NCBI RefSeq assembly: GCF_900608595.1
Contig: NZ_UWYY01000021.1
Coordinates: 1-64,000, forward strand
DNA: 64,000 nt
Source of the DNA: Promicromonospora panici
GTDB taxonomy: Bacteria; Actinomycetota; Actinomycetes; Actinomycetales; Cellulomonadaceae
Direction: 5' to 3'
The translations under genes and the position numbers were made by a program. Of this stretch, positions 17,406 to 25,827 are shown piece by piece. The notes under the pieces were generated by a model that saw only the letters and a program-made list of their open reading frames with translations, did not search any database and had not been told where the DNA came from. Position 1 is the first letter of the stretch, and each line of letters opens with the position of its first letter.

Positions 17406-17501
17406 CGCACCGGACCTGAAACGACGAGGTACGGCCCGTTCACCGCCAAGTTCCCGGGCCGCACCTCTGAAACGGGTGCTCCGAGACGGAGCGCCCACGC
17501 C

Positions 17502-17537
17502 ACTCGATGAACCACTCGATCAACGAATCGATGAACA
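17502..17537. repeat. three 12-bp direct repeats in the leader of the MFS gene
   Basis: ACTCGATGAACC, ACTCGATCAACG and AATCGATGAACA follow each other with exact 12-bp period, ending three bases before the AAGGAG of the transporter gene. The ATCGAT/TCGATC cores are partly self-complementary. Could be operator half-sites or a leader RNA element. Confidence 0.8.
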
Positions 17538-17547
17538 AGGAGCAACG

Positions 17548-18933
17548 ATGCTCAATAGTACAAAGCAGCCTGCGCCCGTCGCAGCCCGCGCCCGGCGCAG
17601 CCAGATGCGCTGGACGATCGTCGCGTTCTCGGCGCTCGGGCTCACGATCGCCTACCTCGACCGCGCCGCGCTCAGCGTCGCGCTGCCGTTCATCTCCGAG
17701 GACTTCCACATCAGCCCCGCCGTGCAGGGCGTGCTGCTGTCCTCGTTCTTCTGGACCTACGCGCTGTTCCAGGTGCCGTCGGGCTGGCTCCTGGACAAGT
17801 TCGGGCCGCGCGTCATCTACCCCATCGCGGTCGGCTGGTGGTCACTGTGGACCGCGCTGACCGCCGTCGCCACGGGTGTCACGAGCCTGATCGTGTTCCG
17901 GCTCGGCCTCGGTATCGGCGAGGCGCCCGTGCAGCCGGCGAACATCAAGGTGGTCTCCACCTGGTTCCCGCGGCGCGAGCGGGCGTTCGCCTCCAGCCTG
18001 TTCGACATGGGTCAGCAGATCGGCTCCGCCCTGTCCATCCCGATCGTCACGTCGATAGCGGTCTTCGCCGGCTGGCGGTGGACCTTCGTCCTCATCGGCG
18101 CGGTCGGGCTCCTGTGGATCGTGGGCTGGCTGGCGATCTACCGCGCCCCGCAGAACCACCGGCGCGTGAACGCCGAGGAGCTGGCACACATCCGCTCCGA
18201 CCAGGCCGAGATGGTGCGGCACACCGGGGAGCCGGTGCGCTGGGGCACACTGCTGCGCGACAACCAGACCTGGGCGCTCCTGCTCGGCTACGTCTTCCGG
18301 TCGCTCGCCGGCGCGTTCTTCCTCACCTGGTACCCCAGCTACCTCCTGAACGAGCGCGGCTTCACCGAGGCGGAGTTCGGCATGGTCGGAGCCCTTCCCG
18401 CGGTCATCGGCATCGGGTCGACGGTGCTGGGCGGGATCGTCTCCGACCGCATGCTCGCCTCCGGCCTGTCCCCGAACGTCGCACGCAAGGTGCCGATCAT
18501 CTCGGGCCTCGTGCTGAGCGCGTGCATCGGGTTCAGCCCGTTCGTCGAGAGCAACGTCGTCCTCATGGTGGTCCTCACCGTGTCCAGCGCCGCGCACTCC
18601 TTCGCCGGGGCGGCGATCCTCAGCCTGCCCGCCGAGGTGTCGCCCAGCCCCGAGCGCGTCGGCTCCCTGGCCGGCTTCCAGAACTTCGGCTCGCAGATCG
18701 GCAACCTCGTCAGCCCGATCGCGATCGGCCTGGCCCTGACGGCCTCCGGCGGCTCCTACCTCTGGCCGCTCGTGCTCGCGGCGGTCAGCTGCCTGGTGAG
18801 CGCCGCGATCTACGGCCTCTGGGTCCGCATCAAGCCGGTCGAGCAGGCCGGTACGCAGGGCGCGGGGCCGGACGCCGGACCACGCGCCGGTGAGCAGGAC
18901 ACCCCCAGTCCCCTTCAGAACGGAGAATCATGA
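17548..18933 (+). CDS. MFS transporter, anion:cation symporter (sugar-acid) family
   Basis: 461 residues from the ATG at 17548, which has AAGGAG six bases upstream; the open frame extends earlier but without a ribosome-binding site. Twelve predicted membrane helices. ACS-family features: AYLDRAALSVALPFI in helix 1, GWLLDKFGPR between helices 2 and 3, and GEAPVQPANIKVVSTWFPRRERAFA around helix 4-5, as in galactonate, glucarate and hexuronate porters. It probably imports an aldonate or uronate for the two enzymes encoded downstream. Its TGA overlaps the next ATG by four bases. Confidence 0.92.
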   Translation: MLNSTKQPAPVAARARRSQMRWTIVAFSALGLTIAYLDRAALSVALPFISEDFHISPAVQGVLLSSFFWTYALFQVPSGWLLDKFGPRVIYPIAVGWWSLWTALTAVATGVTSLIVFRLGLGIGEAPVQPANIKVVSTWFPRRERAFASSLFDMGQQIGSALSIPIVTSIAVFAGWRWTFVLIGAVGLLWIVGWLAIYRAPQNHRRVNAEELAHIRSDQAEMVRHTGEPVRWGTLLRDNQTWALLLGYVFRSLAGAFFLTWYPSYLLNERGFTEAEFGMVGALPAVIGIGSTVLGGIVSDRMLASGLSPNVARKVPIISGLVLSACIGFSPFVESNVVLMVVLTVSSAAHSFAGAAILSLPAEVSPSPERVGSLAGFQNFGSQIGNLVSPIAIGLALTASGGSYLWPLVLAAVSCLVSAAIYGLWVRIKPVEQAGTQGAGPDAGPRAGEQDTPSPLQNGES

Positions 18934-19859
18934 CCGGCCACAGCGGCCCCCTCGCCGACGTCGTCGCGCGCCTCGGGACAGTCGTCGGCATCCCCGTCGT
19001 CCCGTACGCGCCCGACGGCGGAGTCGACCTCGCGCTCACCGGCAAGCTCGCCGACCGCCTGATCTCCTCGGGCCTGGGCGCGATCACGCCCAACGGCAAC
19101 ACCGGCGAGTTCTACGCGCTGTCGCCCCGTGAGCGCGCCGACGTCGCCCGTACCGTCGTCGACGCCGTCGGCGACCGCGCTGTGGTGATCGTCGGCGTCG
19201 GGCTGGACCTCGCCACGGCGCGGGCCGAGGCCCAGCGGGCCGCCGAGCTGGGCGCGCACGCGGTCATGGTGCACCAGCCGGTGCTCCCGTACATGTCACG
19301 TCAGGGCTGGGTCGAGTACACGGCGGCGGTCGCCGACGCCGTGCCCCGGCTCGCCGTCCTGCCCTACGTCAGCTCGCCGGCAATCCGCGGGGCCGACGTC
19401 GCCGCGCTCGCGCGACGGGCGGCCAACGTCGTCGGGATCAAGTACTCGGTCCCCGATCCCGTCGGATTCGCCGAGACCGTGCAGGACACCGATGCCGACC
19501 TGCTCTGGATCGCCGGGCTGGCGGAGTCGTACGCGACGTCGGCGTGGCAGGCGGGCGCGCGGGCGTTCACGTCGGGACTGGTCAACGTGGTGCCGGAGAT
19601 CTCATTCGGCCTCCTGGACGCGCTGCGTCACGACGACGCCGCACGGGCCGCCGCCGTGTGGCGCCGCATCCGGCGGTTCGAGCAGCTGCGCGCCCGCGAC
19701 CGGTCGGCCGACAACGTGTCCGTCGTGAAGGAGGCCATGCACCAGCTGGGCCTGTGCGACCGGTCGGTCCGCCCGCCGAGCACGACCCTGCCCGACGCCG
19801 ACCGGGTGGAGATCACGCGCATCCTCGAAGAATGGACCGACCGGAAGGCCCAGGCATGA
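18930..19859 (+). CDS. DapA-family lyase/dehydratase (2-keto-3-deoxy sugar-acid type)
   Basis: 309 residues, TIM-barrel class I aldolase family. ITPNGNTGEFYALS is the DapA-family phosphate/carboxylate loop, and VVGIKYS holds the Schiff-base lysine K171. Context (sugar-acid transporter before, sugar-acid dehydratase after, both overlapping by ATGA) argues for cleavage or dehydration of a 2-keto-3-deoxy aldonate, comparable with KDG aldolase or 5-keto-4-deoxyglucarate dehydratase, not for lysine biosynthesis. The exact reaction cannot be decided from the sequence. Confidence 0.88.
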   Translation: MTGHSGPLADVVARLGTVVGIPVVPYAPDGGVDLALTGKLADRLISSGLGAITPNGNTGEFYALSPRERADVARTVVDAVGDRAVVIVGVGLDLATARAEAQRAAELGAHAVMVHQPVLPYMSRQGWVEYTAAVADAVPRLAVLPYVSSPAIRGADVAALARRAANVVGIKYSVPDPVGFAETVQDTDADLLWIAGLAESYATSAWQAGARAFTSGLVNVVPEISFGLLDALRHDDAARAAAVWRRIRRFEQLRARDRSADNVSVVKEAMHQLGLCDRSVRPPSTTLPDADRVEITRILEEWTDRKAQA

Positions 19860-20992
19860 AGATCGACAGGCTCACCACCTACCTGCAGCGGGTGGGCGAC
19901 CGCCCGCGCGTCCTGCTGCGCGTGACCACCGACGACGGCATCGACGGCTGGGCGGAGATCTACAACCACGGCCCCGACCTCGCCTACCCGGCCGTCATCG
20001 AGTTCATCGCCGAGCAGATCGCGGGGATCGACGCCTCGCGCGTCGCCTTCGTGAACCAGCTGCTGCACCAGTCGGCGCGGTTCCCGCAGGGGGCGCTCGG
20101 TCTCGCCGCGATCGCCGCGGTGGACCACGCCCTCTGGGACATCTCCGCCAAGGCGGTGGGCGTGCCCGTGTACCAGCTGCTCGGCGGCAGCGTGCGGGAC
20201 CGCGTCCGCGTCTACGCGGGGCTCTACTCCGCCCCCGACGTCCCCGAGCTGCGTGACCGCACCGCCGAGCTGAACGCGACGCTCGGTGTCGACGCCTTCA
20301 AGCTCAGCCCGTACCGCCGCGACCTGCACCGGTCGCGGTTCGGGCTCGTCGCGCGGGAGCTCGGCAGCTGGTTCGCGGACATCCGGGCGTCCCATCCGGA
20401 CGAGTGGGAGTTCGGATTCGACGCGCACGGCTGCCTCTGGGAGCCGAGGCAGGCGGTCGATCTGGCCGCGGCGCTCGCGCCGAACGAGCCGATGTTCCTC
20501 GAGGAGCCGATCCGTCCGGAGTACCTGCCGGCCTGGGCGCGGATCCGCGCCGAGATGGCGGTCCCGCTCGCGACGGGCGAGTCGCTGTACTCCCCCCACG
20601 AGTTCCTGGGCCTGCTGACCGTGCAGGGTGCCGACATCATCCAGCCGGACATCTGCGTGGTCGGCGGGCTGTCGCAGATGCGCAAGATCGCCACGCTCGC
20701 CGAGGCGCACGACGTCCCCGTCGCGCCGCACAACCCGCTCGGCCCGCTCGCGACGGCCGCCAACGTGCACTTCGCCGCCGCGACGTGGAACTTCTCGATC
20801 CTGGAGTACAAGCCCGACGACGTGTCCTGGTGCCACGACCCCTACGTCCCCACGGACGGGCACCTCGAGCTGCGGCCCGACCGGCCCGGCTGGGGCATCG
20901 ACATCGACGAGGCTGCGCTGGCCCACGACGACTGGGTGCACTGGGAGCGCAGGGTCCCCGTGCGGGCAGACGGGTCGACGGCATGGATGTGA
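19856..20992 (+). CDS. enolase-superfamily sugar-acid dehydratase (D-galactonate dehydratase-like)
   Basis: 378 residues from the ATG at 19856 (ATGA overlap). Capping domain (1-115), then a modified TIM barrel. Metal ligands D189, E216 and E242 and catalytic histidines H191 (F-D-A-H-G) and H292 (A-P-H-N-P-L-G-P) match the D-x-H plus late His arrangement of galactonate/gluconate/mannonate dehydratases in the mandelate racemase superfamily. It removes water from an aldonate to give the 2-keto-3-deoxy acid used by the preceding DapA-like enzyme. Last gene of the operon. Confidence 0.9.
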   Translation: MKIDRLTTYLQRVGDRPRVLLRVTTDDGIDGWAEIYNHGPDLAYPAVIEFIAEQIAGIDASRVAFVNQLLHQSARFPQGALGLAAIAAVDHALWDISAKAVGVPVYQLLGGSVRDRVRVYAGLYSAPDVPELRDRTAELNATLGVDAFKLSPYRRDLHRSRFGLVARELGSWFADIRASHPDEWEFGFDAHGCLWEPRQAVDLAAALAPNEPMFLEEPIRPEYLPAWARIRAEMAVPLATGESLYSPHEFLGLLTVQGADIIQPDICVVGGLSQMRKIATLAEAHDVPVAPHNPLGPLATAANVHFAAATWNFSILEYKPDDVSWCHDPYVPTDGHLELRPDRPGWGIDIDEAALAHDDWVHWERRVPVRADGSTAWM

Positions 20993-21088
20993 CCCCGCGC
21001 GCCGGCGGAATCACGTAGCCCTCGCGCCACGGCGGTCCTACGCTGGAGGTGTCCCTGTTCCGCGACGACGACGTGGCGGCGAAACCTG

Positions 21089-21391
21089 ATGACCTGGACC
21101 TTCCGGACGCGGTCGGCACGAGCCCCCGACCCGCTCGTCACCCTGCGGCTGCAGATGCGCCTCGGGCAGCTCGCGGCCGAGCTGCGGCGTGTGGAGGAAG
21201 ACCCCGACGTGTACGCGCGCGCCCACCACTGGTTCGCCGTCCAGGGCGCGTACGACGCGCTCCTGCGCGAGGCCTGCCGCCTCGCGGGCCTGCCGATGGA
21301 CACGGCACCGCTGCGGGCGGACGAGCGCTCCGCGGCCGACGAGCGGCTGCGGGAGGAGCTGGAGCTCAGCTCGCGCGGCTGGTCCTGGTGA
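21089..21391 (+). CDS. conserved small actinobacterial protein of unknown function
   Basis: 100 residues, no signal peptide or membrane segment. Mostly helical and charged (RLGQLAAELRRVEED, AYDALLREACRLAG), ending RGWSW. A TACGCT sequence about 40 bases upstream could be a -10. Codon use is normal for the region and an overlapping plus-strand frame looks worse, so I regard it as real. It stands alone; the minisatellite begins at its stop codon. Confidence 0.65.
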   Translation: MTWTFRTRSARAPDPLVTLRLQMRLGQLAAELRRVEEDPDVYARAHHWFAVQGAYDALLREACRLAGLPMDTAPLRADERSAADERLREELELSSRGWSW

Positions 21392-21431
21392 GGGCAGGGC
21401 GAGGGCAGGGCGAGGGCAGGGCGAGGGCGAG
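21390..21431. repeat. 11-bp GC-rich minisatellite
   Basis: Three exact copies of GAGGGCAGGGC (21390-21422) and a partial fourth, starting on the stop codon of the preceding small gene. Purine-rich on one strand. Confidence 0.9.
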
Positions 21432-21481
21432 GTAAGGGCGGCGAGAGGCGAGGTCCGCGCGGGCCGACCTATGGTCAGGGC

Positions 21482-22138
21482 ATGTTCCCCTGGCTCGAGG
21501 CCGCTGGTTGGCTGGGTTCCGCCCTGATCGTCCTGTCGCTCACACAGGCGCGTGTGCTCCGCTTCCGCTGGCTCAACCTCGTCGGCTCGCTCGTCGCGAC
21601 CGCCTACAACGCGATAGTCGGGATCTGGCCGTTCGTCGCCATGAACGCCGCTATCAGCGCCATCAACGTCTACTGGCTGTGGCGGCTGAACCGCGAGCGC
21701 CATGACGCCGCCGTGTACGAGGTGGTCGAGGTTGCGCCGGACGACGCGTATCTGCTGCACGTGCTCCGTACCCATGCGGCGGACATCGCGAGCGTCGCGC
21801 CCCGGTTCGTGGCGGTGCCGCCGCCGGGTGAGGAGCGGTCGGCGTTCCTGGTGCAGCGGGCCGACGAGACGGTGGGGGTGGTGGAGGTGCGCGACGCCGG
21901 CGGCGGGACGGGCGTCGTCGAGCTGGACTGGGTGACCAAGCGGTTCCGGGACTTCACGCCCGGGGAGTTCGTGTACCGGCGCAGCGGGATCTTCGCGGCC
22001 AAGGGGTTCGACCGCGTCGTCGTGCCGGAGGCCGGGCCCGGCGAGCTGGCGTACCTGCGCCGGGTCGGCTTCCGCCCGGAGGGCGCGCCGGAGAGCACGG
22101 CGTGGGTCCGGGACGTCGTGTTGGAGGGCGGGCGCTGA
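21482..22138 (+). CDS. inner-membrane protein with C-terminal GNAT-like domain
   Basis: 218 residues. Residues 1-72 form about three membrane helices of the YgjV/IMP type (LEAAGWLGSALIVLSLTQ, LVGSLVATAYNAIVGIW, INVYWLWRLNRE). The rest is a soluble domain with alternating strands and a late LRRVGFRPEG motif resembling the end of an N-acetyltransferase fold, including FAAKGFDRVVVP. Catalytic activity is uncertain. TATGGT lies six bases before the ATG, so the transcript is probably leaderless. Confidence 0.75.
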   Translation: MFPWLEAAGWLGSALIVLSLTQARVLRFRWLNLVGSLVATAYNAIVGIWPFVAMNAAISAINVYWLWRLNRERHDAAVYEVVEVAPDDAYLLHVLRTHAADIASVAPRFVAVPPPGEERSAFLVQRADETVGVVEVRDAGGGTGVVELDWVTKRFRDFTPGEFVYRRSGIFAAKGFDRVVVPEAGPGELAYLRRVGFRPEGAPESTAWVRDVVLEGGR

Positions 22139-22160
22139 CCCGACCGGGCCTGCGACGCCG

Positions 22161-23462
22161 TCAGTACTCGTCGCTCGTGACTCCGGACGGCACCGGCACC
22201 GGCACCGGCACCGGCACCGGAGGGAAGGTGACCCCCAAGGGATGCGGTACCGCGATGGCACGGTCGGGTTTCCCGGACCCCGCGGGCATCGCACCGCCCG
22301 GCATCCACACCAGCCCCGGGTGCGTGGTTGCGTCGCCGGCACGATCCCGAAGCCATGCGGCGCCCTCCTGCGCCCAGGTGAACCCGGGCCGCCCGAGGAC
22401 CGCGCGGTAGATCTCGCCCGCGCGAACAGGATGCCGTTCCGCCAGGTCCCGGAGCGCGAAGCCGGGGACGTGTCCCGTGTCCAGGACCTCGGACACCTGG
22501 CGCACGGTCACCGGGCTGATCGGCGACGTCGAGCCGTGCAGGTCCGCGAGCATCCCGTAGGAGGTCCCGAGGATACGTAGCCCGTGGACGAGGTCGTGTA
22601 CGGGGTGCCACGTCCCGCCGTCGGGCCGCCCCTGGTCCAGGGCCTCGCGGAGGTCACAGAGGTCGCGCTCCAGCGGGAGACTCGGCCACCAGGAGTCCCA
22701 CGTGCCCGACGACGCCCAGAGCTGGTCGAGGTCCTCGACGAGCGCGGAGCCCACCCTGGCCACGCCCTGCCCGCGGAACAGGCGCAGGAACTCCTGGTGC
22801 TGCGCCGCGAGGGCCGCACGCGCCTGCTCGACGATCACCGGGTTGCGGAACGGCAGTGCCGGTGCGTCCCGGACCAGCTCGGCCATCAGGCCGAGCATCG
22901 CCTTCCGCTCCCCCGGTGCGTACAGCTCGACGCTGCCCGCCAGCATCCAGAACTCACCGACCGGGAGGGCGTGCCCGGCCAGGAACCGCCCGGTCCGCAG
23001 GTCCGCACGGGGCATCGCGGCCTTCGGGTCGACATGCAGCGTGTACTCGAGGTCGTTGCCCAGGCAGCGCACCCGCACCCCGCTGCCGGCTCGCCGCGTG
23101 ATCTCGAAGACGCCGTGGATGTCGTCGGTGCGCCACGCGCCGAGCAGCCCTCGGTCCTGGTCGGTCAGTTCCGCGGACCAGTCGGCGTAGCGGTCGATCA
23201 GGCGCATCCCCAGCGGTGGTACGTCGAAGACGATCTGTGCCGCCGCGAGGGCCAGCACGCGACCGACCTGATGGTGCGCGCACAACGTGCAGCCGTCATG
23301 ATGCTCGGTCATCGCCGTCACACGGCGGACATTGGCGGCAGTGCGCTCGCCGAACGGCGGGCTTGTCGCGTACTCCAGCAGCCTCGCGTACAGCTCGGAC
23401 GCGTGACCCAGTGCGGTTTCGGTCGTCTCTTCGGATTCCATACCAACATCATCCGACACCAT
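22161..23462 (-). CDS. hypothetical protein with C-terminal (Pro-Val) repeat
   Basis: 433 residues from an ATG at 23462; ATG 23441 (MESEE) is an alternative. Not recognised. Soluble, no signal peptide; it contains a CTLCAHH motif near residue 60 that could bind metal, an HPVHDLVHGL segment near residue 290, and a proline-valine tail (five P-V units) created by a 6-bp microsatellite. The gene lies 30 bp downstream of the SDR gene on the same strand, so the two may share a transcript. Confidence 0.7.
   Translation of the reverse strand: MVSDDVGMESEETTETALGHASELYARLLEYATSPPFGERTAANVRRVTAMTEHHDGCTLCAHHQVGRVLALAAAQIVFDVPPLGMRLIDRYADWSAELTDQDRGLLGAWRTDDIHGVFEITRRAGSGVRVRCLGNDLEYTLHVDPKAAMPRADLRTGRFLAGHALPVGEFWMLAGSVELYAPGERKAMLGLMAELVRDAPALPFRNPVIVEQARAALAAQHQEFLRLFRGQGVARVGSALVEDLDQLWASSGTWDSWWPSLPLERDLCDLREALDQGRPDGGTWHPVHDLVHGLRILGTSYGMLADLHGSTSPISPVTVRQVSEVLDTGHVPGFALRDLAERHPVRAGEIYRAVLGRPGFTWAQEGAAWLRDRAGDATTHPGLVWMPGGAMPAGSGKPDRAIAVPHPLGVTFPPVPVPVPVPVPSGVTSDEY
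22191..22220. repeat. 6-bp microsatellite, 5 copies, in coding sequence
   Basis: CACCGG repeated five times, read on the minus strand as Pro-Val codons near the C-terminus of the hypothetical protein. Copy changes alter protein length by two residues without a frameshift. Confidence 0.9.
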
Positions 23463-23492
23463 CACCGCAAACAAGTACCTTCGTCCACAGTT

Positions 23493-24254
23493 CTATGGGA
23501 CGTCGCCGCGCTGCTGGCCGCCCCGGGCGGCCTCGGGGTCGGCGCCCTGTGCCGCGCGCCCGCCGTCGACCGGCAGGACCGCGCCGCTGACGAACGCCGC
23601 CTGGTCGGAGAGCAGGAACGCGACGGCATCGGCCACTTCGCGCCCCGTACCAACGCGGCCGAGCGGGTGCAGAGCCGCCATCTGCTGGTCGACGCCGGGG
23701 TGCGCCCGCCGGTACTCCGCGTAGCGCGCGGTCTCGATGGACCCGAGGGCGACGGCGTTGGTGCGGATCGCGTCCGGCCCGTGGTCGACGGCGACAGCGC
23801 GGGTCAGCGCTTCGACGGCGCCTTTGGCGGTGGCGTACGGCAGGGCGCCGCGGACCGGTCGCTGTGCCTGGTGGGACGAGACGTTGACGATCGCCCCGGG
23901 GCGCCCGTACAACAGGAAGTGCTCGACGGCGGTGTGGCAGCCGGTGATGGCGAGCGACAGGTTCGCCGTGACGGCCCCGAGGACGTCAGACGGCGGGGCC
24001 GTGATGGGGAGGTCCCGGAAGACCGCCGCGTTGTTCACCCAGCCGGCGAGCGGGGCCCTGGCCTCCGCCACCTCCGCGGCGCGGCGCGTCGTATCGGGAT
24101 CCCCGGCGTCGCCGCTGACGAGCGTGACATTCGAGTCCGCCCAGCTGAGGGCATCGCTCAGGTCGAGGACGACGACGTGGCCGTCCGCGGCCAGCCGTTC
24201 CGCGATCGCACGGCCCACACCCTGGCTGCCACCGGTCACCACGAACGAGCGCAT
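23493..24254 (-). CDS. short-chain dehydrogenase/reductase
   Basis: 253 residues from the ATG at 24254. Classical SDR: TGGSQGVGRAIAE nucleotide loop, N-N-A-A motif, V-N-V-S-S strand with the catalytic serine, Y140-A-T-A-K144, and a late LPVDGG turn. The acidic residue at the end of strand 2 (LDLSD) favours NAD over NADP. A polar tail rich in Gly/Gln follows the usual end. Substrate unknown. Divergent from the lectin gene with 190 bp between them. Confidence 0.92.
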   Translation of the reverse strand: MRSFVVTGGSQGVGRAIAERLAADGHVVVLDLSDALSWADSNVTLVSGDAGDPDTTRRAAEVAEARAPLAGWVNNAAVFRDLPITAPPSDVLGAVTANLSLAITGCHTAVEHFLLYGRPGAIVNVSSHQAQRPVRGALPYATAKGAVEALTRAVAVDHGPDAIRTNAVALGSIETARYAEYRRAHPGVDQQMAALHPLGRVGTGREVADAVAFLLSDQAAFVSGAVLPVDGGRAAQGADPEAARGGQQRGDVP

Positions 24255-24328
24255 CGTCCTACACCTCCAGCTACGCGTACCTCGGTGCTTCCATCCGTCG
24301 AACCTACAGTCGCCTGCCCGGCGGTCGC

Positions 24329-24383
24329 GGCAAGGCAGTCGTGGCGAAGCACTCACGGCAGGCAGTCACGGCAACGCAGTAGG
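24329..24383. repeat. degenerate 14-bp tandem repeats in a divergent promoter region
   Basis: Four units related to GGCAAGGCAGTCGT (24329, 24343, 24357 with 13 bp, 24370) between the divergent SDR and lectin genes. Function unknown; possibly clustered protein sites or drifted minisatellite. Confidence 0.6.
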
Positions 24384-24445
24384 GTGCGGCTCGTCCGCGC
24401 TCACGCCATGGGGGCGGGAACGCCGTCGGAAGGGAAGACGTCAGG

Positions 24446-25087
24446 GTGTACGACCATGTCACGCCGCGTCGGCGCGTGCCTCCGGGGGCACTCGCGTGGG
24501 CGCTCGCCGTCCTGCTCACCCTGGCGGCGGTGGTCGGGACGGTGTGGGTGCTGAACCGGGACGTGTCCGACCCGCAGAGCGCACCCGGCCACAGCCCGGA
24601 CCAGGGCGGGACGGCGTCCGTGGCCTCGCCCGAGCCGAGCGGGCCGTCCGCCTCCGCGAGCCCGAGCCCGAGCCCGAGCGAGCCTCCCGCCGAGCCGACG
24701 CCGACGGTCATCGCGCTGCAGAGCGCCGCGTCCGGCCGGTGTCTCGACGTGCCCGGCGGGGTCGCGGCCGACGGCTCCGCCCTGCAGATCTACGACTGCA
24801 CCGGCGCCGCGGGCCAGCAGTGGACCGCGTCCACCTCCGGGGAGCTGCGCACCCTGGGATCGATGTGCCTGGACGACCCGAGCGGCGGGGCGCCCAGCAC
24901 CCCGGTCACCGTCTGGACCTGCCACGGTGGCGCGAACCAGCAGTGGGCCCCGCAGGCCGACGGCACGGTGCGCAACGTCGCGACTGGCCTGTGCCTCGAC
25001 GTCTCCGGAGCCGGCACCGAGAACGAGACGCCGGTGATCGTCTACGACTGCCACGCGGGGGACAACCAGCGGTGGGTGCCGCTCTGA
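24446..25087 (+). CDS. membrane-anchored ricin-type beta-trefoil lectin (CBM13)
   Basis: 213 residues, GTG start. A short cytoplasmic basic segment, one membrane helix (about 16-37), then a Pro/Ser-rich extracellular linker with (S-P)n repeats (about 60-88) and a single beta-trefoil with three Q-x-W repeats (QQWTAS, QQWAPQ, QRWVPL). Cysteine pairs C-L-D / Y-D-C, C-L-D / W-T-C and C-L-D / Y-D-C are those of the ricin B fold. It probably binds galactose- or xylose-type glycans at the cell surface. No catalytic domain is attached. Confidence 0.9.
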   Translation: MYDHVTPRRRVPPGALAWALAVLLTLAAVVGTVWVLNRDVSDPQSAPGHSPDQGGTASVASPEPSGPSASASPSPSPSEPPAEPTPTVIALQSAASGRCLDVPGGVAADGSALQIYDCTGAAGQQWTASTSGELRTLGSMCLDDPSGGAPSTPVTVWTCHGGANQQWAPQADGTVRNVATGLCLDVSGAGTENETPVIVYDCHAGDNQRWVPL

Positions 25088-25098
25088 TCCCGCCGTCC

Positions 25099-25584
25099 CT
25101 ATGCCCGTTGGGACCCGGCCAGCTCGCGCAGCGCCTCCACGACGAGGGCGTGGTCGTCCTGCTGCGCGAGGCCGGAGACGGTGACGACGCCGACGATGCC
25201 CACCCCGGCGACCCGGACCGGGCAGGCACCGCCGTGCGCGGAGTACTCCTGGAACAGCAGGCCCTGGTCGGCGTTGAAGTCGGTGCCCTTCGCCCGCGCG
25301 CGCAGCCCCACCAGGTAGGATGACGCCCCGAACCGGTACACCACGCGCACCTTGCGCTTGATCCACGAGTCGTTGTCGGGCGTCGTGCCGGGCCGGGCCG
25401 CGTGGAACACCTGCTGGGTCCCCTTGCGGATGTCGACGGCGACGGGCAGGTCGCGCTCGGTCGCCAGCTCGACGAGCCGGGCGCCCAGCCGCCAGGCCTC
25501 CTCGTGCGTGAACGTGGTCAGGACCAGCTCCGCCTCCTGGGCCTCGACCTGGGCAATGATGGTGGTGACATCAGGTTCGCTCAT
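25099..25584 (-). CDS. GlcG/HbpS-like heme-binding domain protein
   Basis: 161 residues from the ATG at 25584. Matches the small GlcG/HbpS/UPF0303 fold: LVELATERDLPVAVDIRKG at the core, HAARPGTTPDNDSWIKRKVRVVYRFG, and a glycine-rich end (HGGACPVRVAGVGIVGVVTVSGL) where the family binds ligands. Cytoplasmic. Some relatives bind or degrade heme, many are uncharacterised. It starts within the tail of the decayed hydrolase frame and is convergent with the lectin gene. Confidence 0.85.
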   Translation of the reverse strand: MSEPDVTTIIAQVEAQEAELVLTTFTHEEAWRLGARLVELATERDLPVAVDIRKGTQQVFHAARPGTTPDNDSWIKRKVRVVYRFGASSYLVGLRARAKGTDFNADQGLLFQEYSAHGGACPVRVAGVGIVGVVTVSGLAQQDDHALVVEALRELAGSQRA

Positions 25585-25827
25585 GCCCCCATCCTGCCCG
25601 TGTCCGCGCGCCGTCAGAAAACTCGTTGATGGGCGCGGCGAGCGCCGTCGGCTGCTCGGCGACCATGTTGTGGCTGGCGTCCAGCTCCCTGACCTCGATC
25701 TGCGCCGGGAGACCCGCGAGGTCACGACGGACGCCCCTCCGGAACGCATCCATCAGCTTCCCGCCCGGCATGCCCGGCGCACGGCGAGCGATATCTCGTG
25801 GTCGGTGATGGTCACGTCGTGCGGCAT
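25571..25827 (-). pseudogene. alpha/beta-hydrolase remnant with large internal deletion
   Basis: From an ATG at 25827 (TGATG overlap with the upstream frame) the sequence reads M-P-H-D-V-T-I-T-D-H-E-I-S-L-A-V-R-R, as in hydrolase N-termini. The frame then shifts into a second one reading MPGGKLMDAFRRG ... ELDASHNMVAEQPTALAAPINEF. That segment looks like the C-terminal part of an alpha/beta-hydrolase, including the catalytic-histidine region (A-S-H-N-M-V). Everything between, about 180-200 residues including the nucleophile elbow, is missing. Interpretation is from fold knowledge, not a search. Confidence 0.65.

Noticed and set aside
24244..24445. Possible CRISPR-like short array near 24329
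   Set aside because: Units are 13-14 bp, degenerate and contiguous with no spacers; treated as a drifted tandem repeat.
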